Source: Ilex aquifolium (lineage: Eukaryota; Streptophyta; Magnoliopsida; Aquifoliales; Aquifoliaceae). Taken from it: a DNA stretch of 64,000 nucleotides. Shown here piece after piece: positions 44,599 to 57,104 of the stretch (the first letter of the stretch is position 1; each line of letters opens with the position of its first letter). The stretch lies in assembly GCA_951799425.1 (NCBI GenBank), contig OX637394.1, positions 18,037,001 through 18,101,000 on the forward strand, in the 5' to 3' direction. The notes under the pieces are model-generated. The model did no database searches. It worked only from the letters and a program-made list of their open reading frames with translations, and was not told the DNA's origin. Both the position numbers and the translations under genes were made by a program.

Positions 44599-44616
44599 TG
44601 GCGTCATTGCCACAGA
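44599..44616 (+). other. Primer-binding site, degenerate
   Basis: TGGCGTCATTGCCACAGA begins 4 nt after the LTR. It resembles the TGGCGCCGTTGCC word typical of Athila elements, with substitutions. Confidence 0.7.
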
Positions 44617-44979
44617 AGATGAGGTGATTCAAAAGGTGATTCAGAGATCGCCAGATAAGTCTTTTGATTTACATCACAAGCTCAGGTGATTTCTCCACTG
44701 CATTTTTCTTTACTTTACTGTTCTTTTTGTTTTTGTTAATAGTTAGTTTTTATTTTGCATGTGGGCATGAGAAACAGTTCACAATAGACTTATAAGACTC
44801 GACGCCTCACATACTATTGATATGGTATGAGTGAACAATGAGAATCCATAGAACATGGGAAACTAGGGGCATGACTTTCCCTTAGTTCCCCCAGGCCTAA
44901 TAATGGGAATGCTAGAAATAATGTCCCACTCAATCCTCCTATGAGGACGACGAGAGAGTATTTTCAACCCGCTCGTTCT

Positions 44980-46740
44980 TCTGCACCCTCATGCATACGT
45001 TTGCTGGTGCAAGCACATAATTTTATTGTAAAACTTGGAATGCTCTAACTACTTCCCCAATTCTATGGTGTGGAGAGGATAAACCCTAAACTCCATAGCA
45101 AGGAGTTTTAGGAGGTAGTTAGCTCATTCCTTGAGCATAATGTGCAAGAAGAAGTTGCGAGAATGAAGTTATTCCCTTTCTTATTGAAAGACAAGGCGAA
45201 GACTTGACTCAACTCTCTTAAGCCTTGAACTATGGCTACTTGGGCTGATTTGTAAAAAGAGTTTCTTAAGAAAATTTTCCCAATTCTTAGAACAATTGCT
45301 TTTAAGAAGCAATACAAAATTTTTCTAGAAAATCTAACGAACAGTTTTATGATTGCTTGGAGATCTTTAAACATCTCTTGAATGCTATGCCACATCAAGG
45401 CTTTGAACCATGGCAACTAGTGAGTTTCTTGTACGAAGGAATTTACACCAACCCATCAGGAATTCATAGACATAATGTGTAACGGCGAGTTTTTGAGTAA
45501 AGAGTCCAATGAAGCATTAGATTACTTCGATAGTTTAGCGGAGAATGCCCAATCTTGAGATATATCTGATCCCACGGAATAATTAAAGCAATCTATTTCA
45601 TTCCAGTCTATTGGGGGTGAAAAATATGTTTTGAGAGAGCAAGATGAATTACCAGCTAAGATTGCTCGTATGTCAAGAAAAGTAAAAAATCTAGAGGTAA
45701 GGAAGGTGAATGAGGTGGCAAGTGTGCCTCAGGAGGAGTCTTATTCTTTATGCGAGTCGGTTGAGTATTCCATAAAGGATGGCCCGACCTTACCAATTTG
45801 TAAAGAGGTCCTCCATGAGCAAGTGAATGCCTTTAACTAGCCAAAGCATCAAAACTCTCCCTACTCTAATACTTATAATTCGGGATGGCGTAGTCACCCA
45901 AATTTCTATTGGAGAAATGACACATGTGCTCAACCCTCCACCTCTATGCACCTACCACTACAAGGATTTGTTCAGAACCCGTCTATAGAAGGGTTTACTC
46001 CTCAGGGACAAACTAGTGTACCACCATACCAGCCTCCCCACAAGAGAAATATTAAAGATATTATCTACCAGTTTATTCAGAGCCAAACCATCGTGAACAA
46101 CCAAACCAATTAAGCTCTGAATGACATTAAGTCTCAAATGAGCAAGTTGACCAACACCATGGGAATGATGCAGTAGAAAAAGGAAAAATTTCTTGCACAA
46201 CCCCAAGAGAATTCCAAAGGTCAACATGGGATTGAGATTTCTAATGTCATAGGTAATGAGGAGAAACTCAAGTCCATCACCACTCTTCAAAGTGGTAAAG
46301 ACGTAGATAAAACCATCATGCCTAGGGTCTCTAAGCCTACAGAAAAAGAGACCCAGGGCACACCCAAGGATGGTGAATCACTTGAGTTGGCCAAGGTTGT
46401 TGGGTCTAATGAGCTTGTTTGTCCCATTCCTACTCCTTACTCTCACTATTTGAAAATGCCTGCAAAGTAAGCTAATTATGCTAAGATACTTGATTTATTC
46501 AAATAGGTGAAAATTAACATTCCTCTTCTTGATGCAATTCGACAAGTGCCATCTTATGCAAAGTTCTTAAAAGACTTGTGCACCGTCAAGAGGAAGTTAC
46601 ATGTTCAGAAAAAGACATTCTTGATGGAGCAGATAAGTACTATCCTCCAAATCAACACTCCACCCAAGTATAAATACCCGGTTGTCCCACCATTGCTATT
46701 ACTATTAGGGACTACCGGGCTGAACAAGCACTTTTAGACT
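44980..46740 (+). pseudogene. Gag of the Athila-type element
   Basis: Readable across stops: LPQFYGVERINPKLHSKEF, LFPFLLKDKAKT, ATWADL..KEFLKKIFP and LREQDELPAKIARMSRKV. Then come a Gln/Pro-rich stretch and the C-terminal VKINIPLLDAIRQVPSYAKF and KRKLHVQKKTF segments. This is the order of Athila Gag. In-frame stops and shifts occur throughout, so no intact protein is possible. Confidence 0.8.
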
Positions 46741-47215
46741 TGGGTGCAAGTGTGAATCTCCTACCCATCTCGGTCTACCAGCAGTTAGGCTTGAGAGAAC
46801 TAAAACCCACTTCAATTACTCTCTAGTTGGTAGACCAGGGTGTAAAAATATAGAGAGGGTGATGGAGGATGTGTTGGTGCAGGTAGATAGGTTTTACTTC
46901 CCCGTTGATTTTATAATGCTGGACACTGCCCCAGTTGCTAATCCCACTGCATAGATTCCCATAATATTAGGATGCCCATTCTTTGCTGCATCAAATGCAT
47001 TAATAAATAATAGTAGTGGTGTGATGAAATTTTCTTTTGGGAATTTGACTGTTGAATTTAATATTTTTCATGTAGCAAAGCAACCGAGAGGTGAGGGAGA
47101 TTTCAGTGAGGTAGACATCGTGGATGAGTGTATGGAGAAGTTTGAAACTTCTATGTGTTATGATTCGTTACTTTGTTCAATAAATTATGTATCTGTATGT
47201 GAGGAAAAAAACTCT
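46680..47215 (+). pseudogene. Aspartic protease of the Athila-type element
   Basis: Around 46735-46790 the reading gives LDLGASVNLLP, the active-site loop. FYFPVDFIMLDTAPVANP and PIILGCPFFAASNALINN follow near 46890-47010, then an open stretch of 65 residues to 47218. It is broken by a shift and stops. No RT follows; the sequence moves into the non-coding 3' region. Confidence 0.8.
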
Positions 47216-48059
47216 TAGACTGTATTTTATATGGAATTGCTTAATAATTCACAGGAGTTATGTGGAGTTGAGAGAGAGAAAATTAAACAACTATTTTTTA
47301 GTGAATTAAGATCCCAAGTGAAGTCGGGTATTGGGCAATTATAGTCTGGTTGATCACATGATGATGAACATTCTTGCATGGCCTTTAAGTCTATAGTAGA
47401 GTCGTGTGTGAATTAATTTGAATGGATATGGTATTTCTTTGATTTCATGGTGATTAGGAGACCAATTTAATTTCAAATAGACAAAATTGAAGTTTGTAGG
47501 TATCTTCTCTGGAAACCTTCACGAAACAACACTCGTCAACTTGGGGTAACCTAGGAGTTTAAAAGTTTATTGTATAGGCTAAATGCATTTGTGTTGCCTA
47601 CAAAATTGGTTTTGTATTTCTAATTTTGCATTTAATTTTACATTTTATTAGATTGATTATTATGCTTTAAATTCCTTTGCATTATATTTGTCTTTTATAT
47701 CATAAATTGTATTGCATATACTTAGAAGTTTTTTGCACTTTGGAATATGATTAAAGACTTTATTAAGTACATTTTGAGTTTTAGGATTTAGGGTTTTAGT
47801 TAGCTTCGTTTTAATTAGTTCTGAAAAAGAAAAAAAAATCTAAAAAACCTTAGAAATTCCGTATTGAGTTATCGATAGGTCGAATCTTTCTTCCTACCAT
47901 TTGGTTCCTATTTTGTTCGAAAAAATATAAGCATTGGTATCGGAAGTAAATATTTCATTCTCTTATTTCACGAAGACCCACTCCCTCACAAACCTCTCTT
48001 TCATAGGTGCCAAAAAACCCTAGGGAAGCCCTCTAGTTCTCTAAATCTATCTAATCTCT

Positions 48060-48393
48060 CTTTGATTCTCGATTTTCATAATGGCTCTAAAGAGGACCTC
48101 GCCTTCAAACTTCCCAAACGAGCTTTCATGGACTAGACCTCGCCTTCAACTTCCCAAACGAGCTTTCATGGGCGACTCTATTATTTAGTTGGTTTCTCTA
48201 CGCCTCCATGACCTCGAAGGTAATGGAGGGTATGACAAAAACAATGGAAACTCAGGCCAAAGCCACCACTTCGGTTATGGGGGAGGGATCGCCTAAGGGT
48301 GAGAGTTCTGATAAGCCGATGATTAAATCTGCTTCTGAGGAAGAGGATGATGCTGAGGATTTGGGAGATGATTCTACTTCTGATTCGGGGTGA
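48060..48393 (+). pseudogene. Remnant of the env-position ORF
   Basis: A short frame ending in an acidic tail (SASEEEDDAEDLGDDS). It sits where the opposite-strand Athila copy has its longer env-position ORF. The front half is missing or unrecognisable. Confidence 0.45.
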
Positions 48394-48741
48394 TGGATTT
48401 TAGGATCTATTTCCTTACCCTTCTATTTTCTTTTTATTTTTCTTTTTTATATTAGTGTATAGGTTTTAAAAGAACCTTAGGCGTTTTCTTTTGGATAGTA
48501 ATAACCTAGTATACGAACCATTAAGGGCTATTAAATTTTGTCCCTTTATACCCAAAAGCACAGTGGATATATACATGAAGTCCTTTTGATTCCATTGGTG
48601 TGTCATTTATTCTTTAAGCATATACATTTCAATTTATTGATATTTTTTGTGTGATGGAGAATGATTTAGAATTTATAGAGTATTGTTAGGAATTTTTATG
48701 GTTGTTTATTTTCGGTTTGTTAAGGGACTAGCAAAGTTTAA

Positions 48742-50226
48742 GCATAATATTACTTATTATATGTCTTATATAATCCATCTTAACTGTGTTAGTTATTTAA
48801 TTCTTTTGTTTTAGTTTAGTTTTGTATTTTCTGGATGAATTTGGTGTTTGCGGGTGAATGCATGTAAAAGCAAGATTTTGAACATCATTTCATGTCATGG
48901 AGGACTTTGGGGATGAGCTAGGAGGTTCAGAAGTCAAGCCAAGACCACTGTGAGCATAATTGAAGAAAAGACCCTTTCTACCGATAGGTCTTCTATCGGT
49001 ACAACTAAAGGCAGAAGTTGGTTCTACCAGTAGGAGTTCATTCATACTGGTAGAAACAAAACAAAGAGTTGTTCTACCGGTAGGTCTAAAATAGAAAGGT
49101 GTTCTACAAGTAGAAGAGAAGGCCAACCAGTTCGTACAAAATAGTGAACAGTTCTACCAGTATGACATTTGTTATTTCCTATCGGTAGGTTACTATATTT
49201 CGACAGAGAAAACTCCTAAGGAAAGTGAATCAGTTGAATTATTTAAAAGCCATGATTGGTGGATGGAAAATAGGATTTTCAATAGAAAATCTTCTATAAA
49301 TTAAAACCAACGGCTAGTCGCTTGAGAGGAGATCTCCATTTCATTGTTCAATTCCCCAATTTCTTCACCACGTACTCTTTCTCTTCTTCCTAGGGTTTTA
49401 GACTTATTCTTCTTCTTTTAAAGTGTTCTCCATTGTTTTACATTTGAAGCTTTGCTTAAATTCAAGTATTTCATTCCTACAACACATTTACTTTTGATTC
49501 TTCTTGCGAATGATTACATTATGGCAATTCAATTCAAGGTATTTACTATTCTTGCAATTTTAAATTCAAGTTTTCTTTGTTGTCTATTATGATTATGCCT
49601 TCTTTACTTGCTTTCATTTTCAATTCCGTCATGAGTGAGTAGTCTACTCCAGTTTGATCGGATGAGGGAGTTTCACCCATGAATTGGGAATTTTGACTCA
49701 AACTAGGGTTTTCAATGATCAAGTTAATTGGATTAATTGATTGATTAAAGTCAAAAACACCATCGATATGTATATCTTCTTGCTTACCCATAGACAACTA
49801 AGACTTGGCACGAGTAATTCTTAGAATCACTGCAATCAAAGTGGGTTTAATTCTTTCGAAATCAAATCAATTGATTTGAATACACATTTGTTATTTACAA
49901 TTGGGTGTTTAATGAATATTTTTCATTTGAGTGCGTTTGAGTACAATCTCAAATAAGTTGTAGAAATTGAGTCAAAATACCTATTCATGATGAGATGAAC
50001 TTTACTAATTAACCGATATTTCTTTTAATTGTTATATTTTAGTTGCTAAATTCTACAACCCAATCTCTCAAAATTCAGAGTTTTTATTTTCTTTTGCTTA
50101 TTGCTCTTTGAGCCAACCATTTTACCTAAGGAGACGACCTCGGTAATCGATCGAGTTACAAACATGATACCCTTTCCTATACTTGGGAATTCCTTGTTAA
50201 TTTAATACCACTCTAAGGAGCAAGCA
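48742..50226 (+). repeat. 3' LTR of the plus-strand Athila-type element
   Basis: Colinear with 43074-44594. Its first bases and the G-rich polypurine run (expected after GGGACTAGCAAAG at 48724) are deleted. Palindromes at 48977-49195. Confidence 0.88.
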
Positions 50227-51503
50227 ACTATTTCTTGGGACATCAACATCGGGACCAATTTGATTGGCATGTATTCCTTCCTGATTTGTAATTGATGCTC
50301 TACTAAAGTCGTATCTAACCCTGACATCTCTTCAAAACTCCAGGTGAATCATCTCGATATTTCCTCAGTAGTTGTATGAGTCGTGCTTGGAACTGTACTC
50401 CAACAGTTTGCTAACAAAAGTTGGGCGGTGCTCCCCTAGCTTGCCAAGATTGACTTTTTGCAACGGATCCTGAATCTTGATCAAGTCGTCAAGTTTGGTA
50501 GGTGCAACATCAATTTTGTCTAACTCGATGAATTCTCGGGAGGTGAATTGTTTGGACTCTTCCTCTTCACATTCCACCATATTAATGGTGTCTTGCTGTC
50601 TACTGGCCACTTATAGTGCTATGACCCTTCTTTCTACTAGGTAGGCTCTTATCCTGCTGATGCAGACCCTTACGACCTACTTCTTTTGTCTACTGTCGTT
50701 GAGCTCCATCAACAAGCGAGTTCTTCGCCTCTCCTTGTCATTCGCTGTCGGCACATTAGTGGGCCAAATGACTTCTTCTACCACCTAATAGATCTCGATG
50801 GATTTCAAGTCAGTCTGGAACACGAATTTCGTAGGCTCCCCATACTTATCGTGGTCTTGGAACTTCATTGGCCCTATTCCTTCATCATAGAGTCAAGTGT
50901 CGGCCATATGAACATCAACCACGAACAGAGTTTAATCAACCTCCACCACCCCCAAATCGTCAAGGTTCTATAACACCAGCTGCTGATAAAGAGTTGATAG
51001 GACGTACTCACTCAATTGGATCCAATCTCGACACAAAAAGGCATTATAGGATGCCATCGTATCAATCACAAAGAAAGGCGTGATGTTGACCTTGCTACTG
51101 ACGACCAATTTGACACATAAAACTCTCACCATCTTGTTGACTCCTTCCATGAATCCACTCATCTTCAATTTGGTGTGGACCAAGTCTTCCTCTTTCCCCC
51201 CAGCTTCTTCATGGTAGCTATGGGTAGAATATTGACATTCGCTCCATTGTCGACTAAGAACCTATTAAAAGGCTTTCCCTCCAAGTGTGCCTGGATATAA
51301 AGCGACTTCAAGTGTTGCGTCATGGGATGCGTAGGTTTGTTGATTGGCCACACTCTTAGGTTGTTGATGGACATCAGCCTGTTTGTCTTCGACTCTTGTG
51401 TCAGGCCTCTCTCAAGAGAGCGCTCCATTTGGACTTTAGACGATCCTTCCCCATCCAGGAACGTCAACCCCGGTGCTTCAGCATCTTCGACATCCCCCTC
51501 CAA
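50227..51503 (-). pseudogene. Protease and RT N-terminus of the nested host element
   Basis: Minus-strand pieces, in order: FLVDNGANVNILP (51270-51232; Asp-Asn-Gly active site), the protease C-terminus with CRDWIQLSEYVLSTL (about 51030), and a linker ending EHRPTFVSKLLE. The region just before RT runs to 50227, where the Athila-type element interrupts it. Several frameshifts. Confidence 0.75.
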
Positions 51504-54151
51504 AGACTCTACTTGTAGTTATAGAGTTTTAAACGATATCAGTAACAGCCTAAGGGCATTGATAGATACTAATGCCCAAGAGGGCCAAATTGGATGGAAT
51601 CATCTTCGTTACTGTCGTCTTCATCATTAGAGTCCTCTTTATTCTTGCTCTTGCAAGTTTCTAGAGGAATGTTGAGCTTGGCTTTCAAATGTTCTACCAC
51701 CTTCCTTACCATTCATTCCTCGATATCCTCCTCGGGTGAGGACTCAGACACACCTTCTTCTTCCCTTTTTCCTTAACTGTGGCCTTCTTTAGAGCACTGC
51801 ATGTTGTGAAGGCAGTGAAAGATCGAATCGGGACTTAATTTCCCCATCCTAGGGTTATATCGTCGAAACGTTTCTCGCCCTTCCCGAGCGTCCAACTCTT
51901 GGTATTCTTCCCACTTGTGTAGGTCCACTTGAATGTGTTGCTTCCTACACACCTGAGTTTTGGGTAGTAGACGTGGTTGATGATATCGTGGAAGCTTTGG
52001 ATTTTGGGCTACATACCAACGGCCCTCCAGCGGCTATGTTGTTTTTATCATCCTAGGTTGGTCTAGATAGCCCTCAGTTCGAATGGGTTGATCAAACGTC
52101 AACCTTATGGTGAACTACTCATATCTCGGCCCTTGTCGTCCTCTCGGTAGTTCTGGTAAATCCCTACCATGCTCTTTATAGCTCGACCGCATAAACTTGT
52201 CAGGCCGATCTTCATAATCTCGCCTGGGCAGCGACCACTCACCTAACAACTCCCAATGGGTGCCCCTATAATGCCACCTTTTCTGCAGCCTTTGGAGTGA
52301 TTTTCCTTGCTACTCCCCATTTGGAACGATCCCATAATAAGCTTTCATCTAGGGCATAAATCGTACTTGATCATGTCAAGCTACTCCTGGAATCCTGGAG
52401 GGACATCCGGCTTGCCACCAGAGTCCTCCTCTGACTCTTTCTCCTAGGGAGTTCCCCCTTGGCTTTTCCTAACTAGTCGACCTGTCATCGCTCAAGTCTA
52501 TCTTTTTCCATGGGGTCTTTGATTGTCCCACTTCTACCATGTTAAGGGCGGCTATATTTTGAAAAAAGGTCTTTATCAATCCCCATCTCCGGCTTCCCCT
52601 TGTCTCCGAAGATCAAATGGCCTTTGGTCAAGCTATCCTGAATGGCATTCCAAAACACCACATAGTTAGTAATAGAATGACTCCACAGATTGTGCCATTT
52701 GTAGTACATCTTGCTCTTCACCTCCACGACCGATGGGATCTTATGACCAAATAACAGCTTGATAATGTTGTCAACTAGCAAATGGTCAAAGATCTTATCA
52801 GCCTTTGAGGTGTCAAACTCATATTTTTGTCTATTACCTTAGTCGGCTCATTTATCAGCCCTTGGTGTACCCTGTGCCTGATTCTCCGAGGGCCTGGTTA
52901 AGGCTTTACACATATGTGGTCGTTTGACCATAATTTTTGTCCTGTTTACCTTCAACTCCTAATTTGGCTCGAAAATGAGGATTTCTATGTTGGGATCCTT
53001 GCAGTACATACCGTTGGACACATTTCTTCGGTCTAACCCCTCTCGTAGGATTTCCTTGTATCGCGTAGCCCGCATTACCAATTCGAACAGGTTATTGAAC
53101 TACATCCCTCCAACTTCTTTCGAAGCTCATAATCCAGGTCATTTTGCGCAATGCACACATACTTTATCTTGGGCAGCCCCAACCTACATCAGTTCTTGGC
53201 CTTCTTGAACGGCGTGATGTATTTCCCTGTTGTTTCCCTAGTCATTTGATACAACCTGGCCAAGTTGGTCATAGCTACCTCTGGCTCAGTATGGTAAAAC
53301 TGAATGTGGAACTTATCCTCAAGTTTCTGCCAGCCTAAATAGAATTGGGAGGTAAATCAATGTACCATCTAAAGTTCGTTCCTGTAAGGGAATTGACGAA
53401 CAACCTTAACTTCAAAAATTCGTTAGCCCCTACTTCACCACATTGTATAGTGAAACAATTGATATGCTCCATGGTCGACTGATAGTCTTCTTCCGAGAAA
53501 GTGGCAAACACTAGGACCTTGTATCCCTAAGGATACTCGTATTCCCTATCCACGTAGTTGGGATATGATTTTCGATATGTCAGCCAAGTTCCTCGCCTCA
53601 TAGTGGGGTCGAGGTGCTCCTAGATTGTTTTGTCCAACTGGTCTCTGTTCATGACCACCCGGGGCGCTGTTGGAAGAACGATTGGCGGTTGCCTCCTTTG
53701 CCTCCGAACTCAAGATTGGGGGACACCTCCTCCTGAAAAAAAAAAGGATTGTTATTTCTAGCCTGATGTGCCCTTTATAGCAGCACATATAGGGGAAGCA
53801 CTAGTTATGGTGCTTCCACGGGCGCTACCTATGCAAGGGGGGAAGCAATTGTTGTCTCACACCCCCTAGACAGTTCAAACTATAAATTAGCCGATCCAAT
53901 GCCTGCCTGGTCTGACCAGATTCTTCTCGGATCAAATCCCCCAAACCATTGATGAAATCGGAGACTTACTGAGAAACTTCGTGTGACAAAGCTTTAATTG
54001 AAGCCTCCGACTCTGAGTCGGATTCTCGATTCTCTTGCCCGCAGAGTGGAGGCAACTCTTCTTGCTGGTTAGGGATGCTTTCTTCAACAACCTCATGCAC
54101 TGGTGGCACTTTTGACAAGCCAATTTTGGCATTTCCATGGGTGTTCACCAT
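51504..54151 (-). pseudogene. Gag of the nested host element
   Basis: The start ATG is at 54151, 38 bp inside the LTR. The N-terminal part (53966-54151) is acidic. A gag core with FLKLRLFVNSL and a WY-type motif is readable around 53500-53300. A degenerate zinc-knuckle region (YKWHNLWSH..., 52700) has lost its first Cys. All frames are short and broken. Confidence 0.7.
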
Positions 54152-54163
54152 ATGACTGCTTGG

Positions 54164-54182
54164 GGTCCCACGGGAGTGCCAA
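54164..54182 (-). other. Primer-binding site of the nested host element
   Basis: TTGGCACTCCCGTGGGACC on the minus strand, 6 nt after the LTR. It is a variant of the gypsy primer site. Confidence 0.7.
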
Positions 54183-54188
54183 CAAATA

Positions 54189-54892
54189 TGTTTGGCATAT
54201 TTCCAGATTGCGGGAATGCCAAAGTCTAATTGGACTTAAGATACAAACACGTATGACCTTACCTATTTCAACCGGTGTAAGGTTCTAAAATCGTGATTTT
54301 TCAGACAATTGTAGCAAGGTTTAAGATTATCTCTGAGTTCTTTTCTGTCTTAGGTTTCAAGAACTTTAAATAATTTCCCAACTAATAGCTTAATGGACTG
54401 AAACGTAAAAAAAAACAACTGGAATGCAAAGAAGCAAGTAGACTAAATTTGGAAGATGAAACAAGTATTGTACTTAACATTAAATGAAAGCAATAAAAGA
54501 TCACCAGAGTGATGGGCTACATGAAAAGTAAAGTTGCTCAAAATTAAAATAGATAAGTGTAAGGTAGGTTATCTCTGTGTAGAGTTTGTTGTGTTTGATC
54601 GTGGTTCTCCTCTATGTGGCCTAGCAGTTGTTATTTATGGGATGACCTTCAACCGTCAAAGCCATCTTTTCTAGCCATGACTGTAATCATGGTCTTTCTC
54701 TCAAGATGCATACATGTGTGATGAACTGTCTCCAACTAATGGTTCATTATGTCACGTCTCCTCACTTCCTGGGGTTCTTAGAGTCCTACTTCCCTAACCG
54801 CTCTGACAAACATGTACTCTCATAGATTCTTTCATGACCATTGGATCTCTTTCACGTGCCACTCTCTAATTTTGCTATTTTTGGTGTAAACA
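54189..54892 (-). repeat. 5' LTR of the nested host element
   Basis: 704 bp, colinear with 27021-27819 and sharing long words such as AAACACGTATGACCTTACCTA. Confidence 0.9.
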
Positions 54893-55212
54893 TATATATA
54901 AAGACTCAAATGTGACAACGGTTTGAAAATATGATGTGATGGTAATGTAACGGTTGTCATTGATCAAGAAGGAAATCCAAAAGTAACTTGAGTTTTTGGT
55001 GCAATTGTCTGAAAATTGTGACAGATCAAAAAATTTAGCTATCGACGAACAAACTTTGCCAAAACGTTGACCTCAAATGAAGGATGGTTGGGCCGTCTAA
55101 GTCCCCTATGAGGAAAGGTGTAAATAGAATTTGTATCTTAAGATCATACTCAAGATTAGTTTATATAGTTAAGAAATTTTTCCATCCATTGCCAATTTAT
55201 TTAAAGTTAGAT
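54893..55212 (+). mobile_element. Possible right part of the old miniature element
   Basis: The end (about 55150-55212) resembles the LTR end at 26815-26876. With 26877-27020 it would form a TRIM-like element into which the 28-kb stack inserted. Similarity is weak outside the GCCAATTT core. Confidence 0.3.
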
Positions 55213-56397
55213 ACCTCTATAGTGTAGAACCCCAATATAACTTACTGATCTGGCTGGCTGGCTTATTTTAAACTTTGGTGCCCACTCTTACAACCAGCCA
55301 ACTGATATGATGGGAAAAATAATTCACCTCTGTTTTTTTAAACTTGATGAAGAGTAAATACACATTTTTTCTACGAGATATTAAATTCCCCTCCCCCCCT
55401 CCCCCTCCCCCCTCCCCCCCTCCCCCTCCCCTTCCTCTTTGAAATCCTTGTAAATATGTTATTGAAAGAGGGAAGAAGATGACATGGAGAGTTTTATGAA
55501 ATTTACTTCTTGTTGAATCCATGTAATTTTAGTTTTTTGGGTTTATTAGGTTCATTGTTATGCCAGCGCATTTTGGGAGAAGCGTTTTAGTATATTAGGC
55601 AATTTACTTTGGTGAGCTTCTAATTATGACTACATCATTTTGCATTTTATGATATTCTAAGAATGTGATTCAAAAACCCATTAAGTGTTATGTGTTATTA
55701 TATGTTAATATGTTCAATAGTTTGGCTTACATTATGGGGCCCATTGTCTAGTAGTTTAACTTTTTGTGTAATTGGTGACTAGTCTAGTGTGTTATCAGAG
55801 CTATGTTTCCACAAGGTTTAGGGTTTAAGTGTCAGTGTTATGATATGGCTTTCCCATTGTATTAATGTATCATAATGCACCAAGTTCATGTTTATGTGTG
55901 TAAATTTATACATTTCATTGAATTTCTCGTCCAAGGGTGCTTTGGAGTCACATTTTGGGGGTGGGGGTGGGTTTGGGGTGTGTTAAGAGATTGTTATGCC
56001 TTGGGGACCCATTCTCTAACTGTTGACTCTTGCAGTAATTTGTAGTTTAATAATATACATATATATAATGATGTCTTGGTTTCATGTTAACCAATTCACT
56101 TCAAAAGATGGTATTATTGTTCCTTTCAATGGTAAATACCATCTTCTAACATATAGTATTATAAAAACAAGGTTGAGATGGTAATACCATCTCCAATTCA
56201 GTAGAAAAAGATGATAGAGAAAGAGATAGATACAAAGTAGAGAGAGAGGGGGGCTTTTTTTTTATTTTTTTTAAGTACATCAGAAAAAAAAAAAAACAGA
56301 AGTTAACGCAACCCCCTTACAAAAGCAATACTACATAAGTCTGCCCTTAGCGCTTGTAGAACTTGGTGGGGAGGGAGTGTGACCTCCACAAAGCTAT
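55213..56397. other. Intergenic stretch with G-quadruplex-forming runs and short inverted repeats
   Basis: No gene. C-runs at 55388-55434 (G-runs on the minus strand) and GGGGG-TGGGGG-TGGG-TTTGGGG at 55957-55978 both meet the four-run quadruplex pattern. AGATGGTATT / AATACCATCT form an inverted pair at 56106-56144, and GAGATGGTAATACCATCTC at 56175-56193 is a near-perfect palindrome. Confidence 0.6.
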
Positions 56398-56419
56398 CAC
56401 TGCAAGAAAAAAGACATTT

Positions 56420-56790
56420 ACCGGTATTTATTAAACGCCAGTAAATGTAAATAACGTCACAAAATATTTTTATTGACGTTTGTTATTAACGCCGTCAAAA
56501 CCTCCGTCGAAAAAATTACCGGCATATAATTAAACGCCACAAAAATTAAAGTGACGTTTACTAAATGCTGAAGTGACGTTTATTTAATCGACGACTTTCT
56601 TTTAAAATTTCGGTGACCGGAGCTATTTTACGGCGTTTATTTAAACGTTAGTAATTATTATTTATGGGCAACTGGTTTTCGGCGTTTAAATAAACGCCAG
56701 TAATGATAATTAATATATATATATATTAATTATAATTACTGGCGTTTATTATTCTCAATGGAAAATATTATCATTACTGGCGTTTATGAT
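56420..56790. repeat. Subterminal repeats of the CACTA element
   Basis: At least ten copies of AACGCC / GGCGTT / GACGTTTA-type words occur in both orientations, some forming palindromes such as GGCGTTTAAATAAACGCC near 56680. These are the expected binding sites for the element's TNPA-like protein. Confidence 0.85.
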
Positions 56791-57104
56791 CTGTTAATTA
56801 TATATTATGTTTTTTAACAAAAGAAAATTTTATTTATTCTCAATGGAAAAAATTTACAAGAAGCAAAGGATAAGGCATAGACGCCTTTCCATAACAAGAA
56901 AACAACAAAATTCAAAAAAATTCCAAACCAAAATAAGCTTCAATAGCATCCTCCAAAAACAAGCTTCAACAACATCCTCCAATCCATAAAAAAGTAGCAC
57001 CAACACTAGCATAAAAAATCAACAGATCAACATTGAATTTAAAGCTCCCCCAAAAAATCAACAGATCAAGACTAGCATATACTGCATCTCTCCATTTCAA
57101 ATCT

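Larger units (their letters stand above)
43074..50226 (+). mobile_element. Athila-type element lacking pol, both LTRs present
   Basis: The 5' LTR is at 43074-44594, followed by an Athila-like primer-binding site, gag, protease, a remnant of the env-position ORF, and a 3' LTR at about 48742-50226. Flanks are GTTAT on the left and ACTAT on the right (3 of 5 match). They interrupt the RT of the host element, which continues on both sides. There is no RT, RNase H or integrase. The two LTRs differ by many substitutions, so the insertion is old. Confidence 0.88.
27021..54892 (-). mobile_element. Tat-lineage gypsy element expanded to about 28 kb by nested insertions
   Basis: Both LTRs run TG..CA: 27021-27819 (3' LTR) and 54189-54892 (5' LTR). 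The flanking 5 bp are TATAT on both sides (27016-27020 and 54893-54897). A polypurine tract abuts the left LTR and a primer-binding site abuts the right one, which fixes the minus orientation. Gag, protease, RT, extra RNase H and integrase pieces appear in the right order when the nested elements at 28717-37465, 38915-40761 and 43074-50226 are set aside. An ORF in the opposite direction with a plant-mobile-domain-like sequence lies next to the 3' LTR. Without inserts it would be about 10 kb. All genes are broken. Confidence 0.93.
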
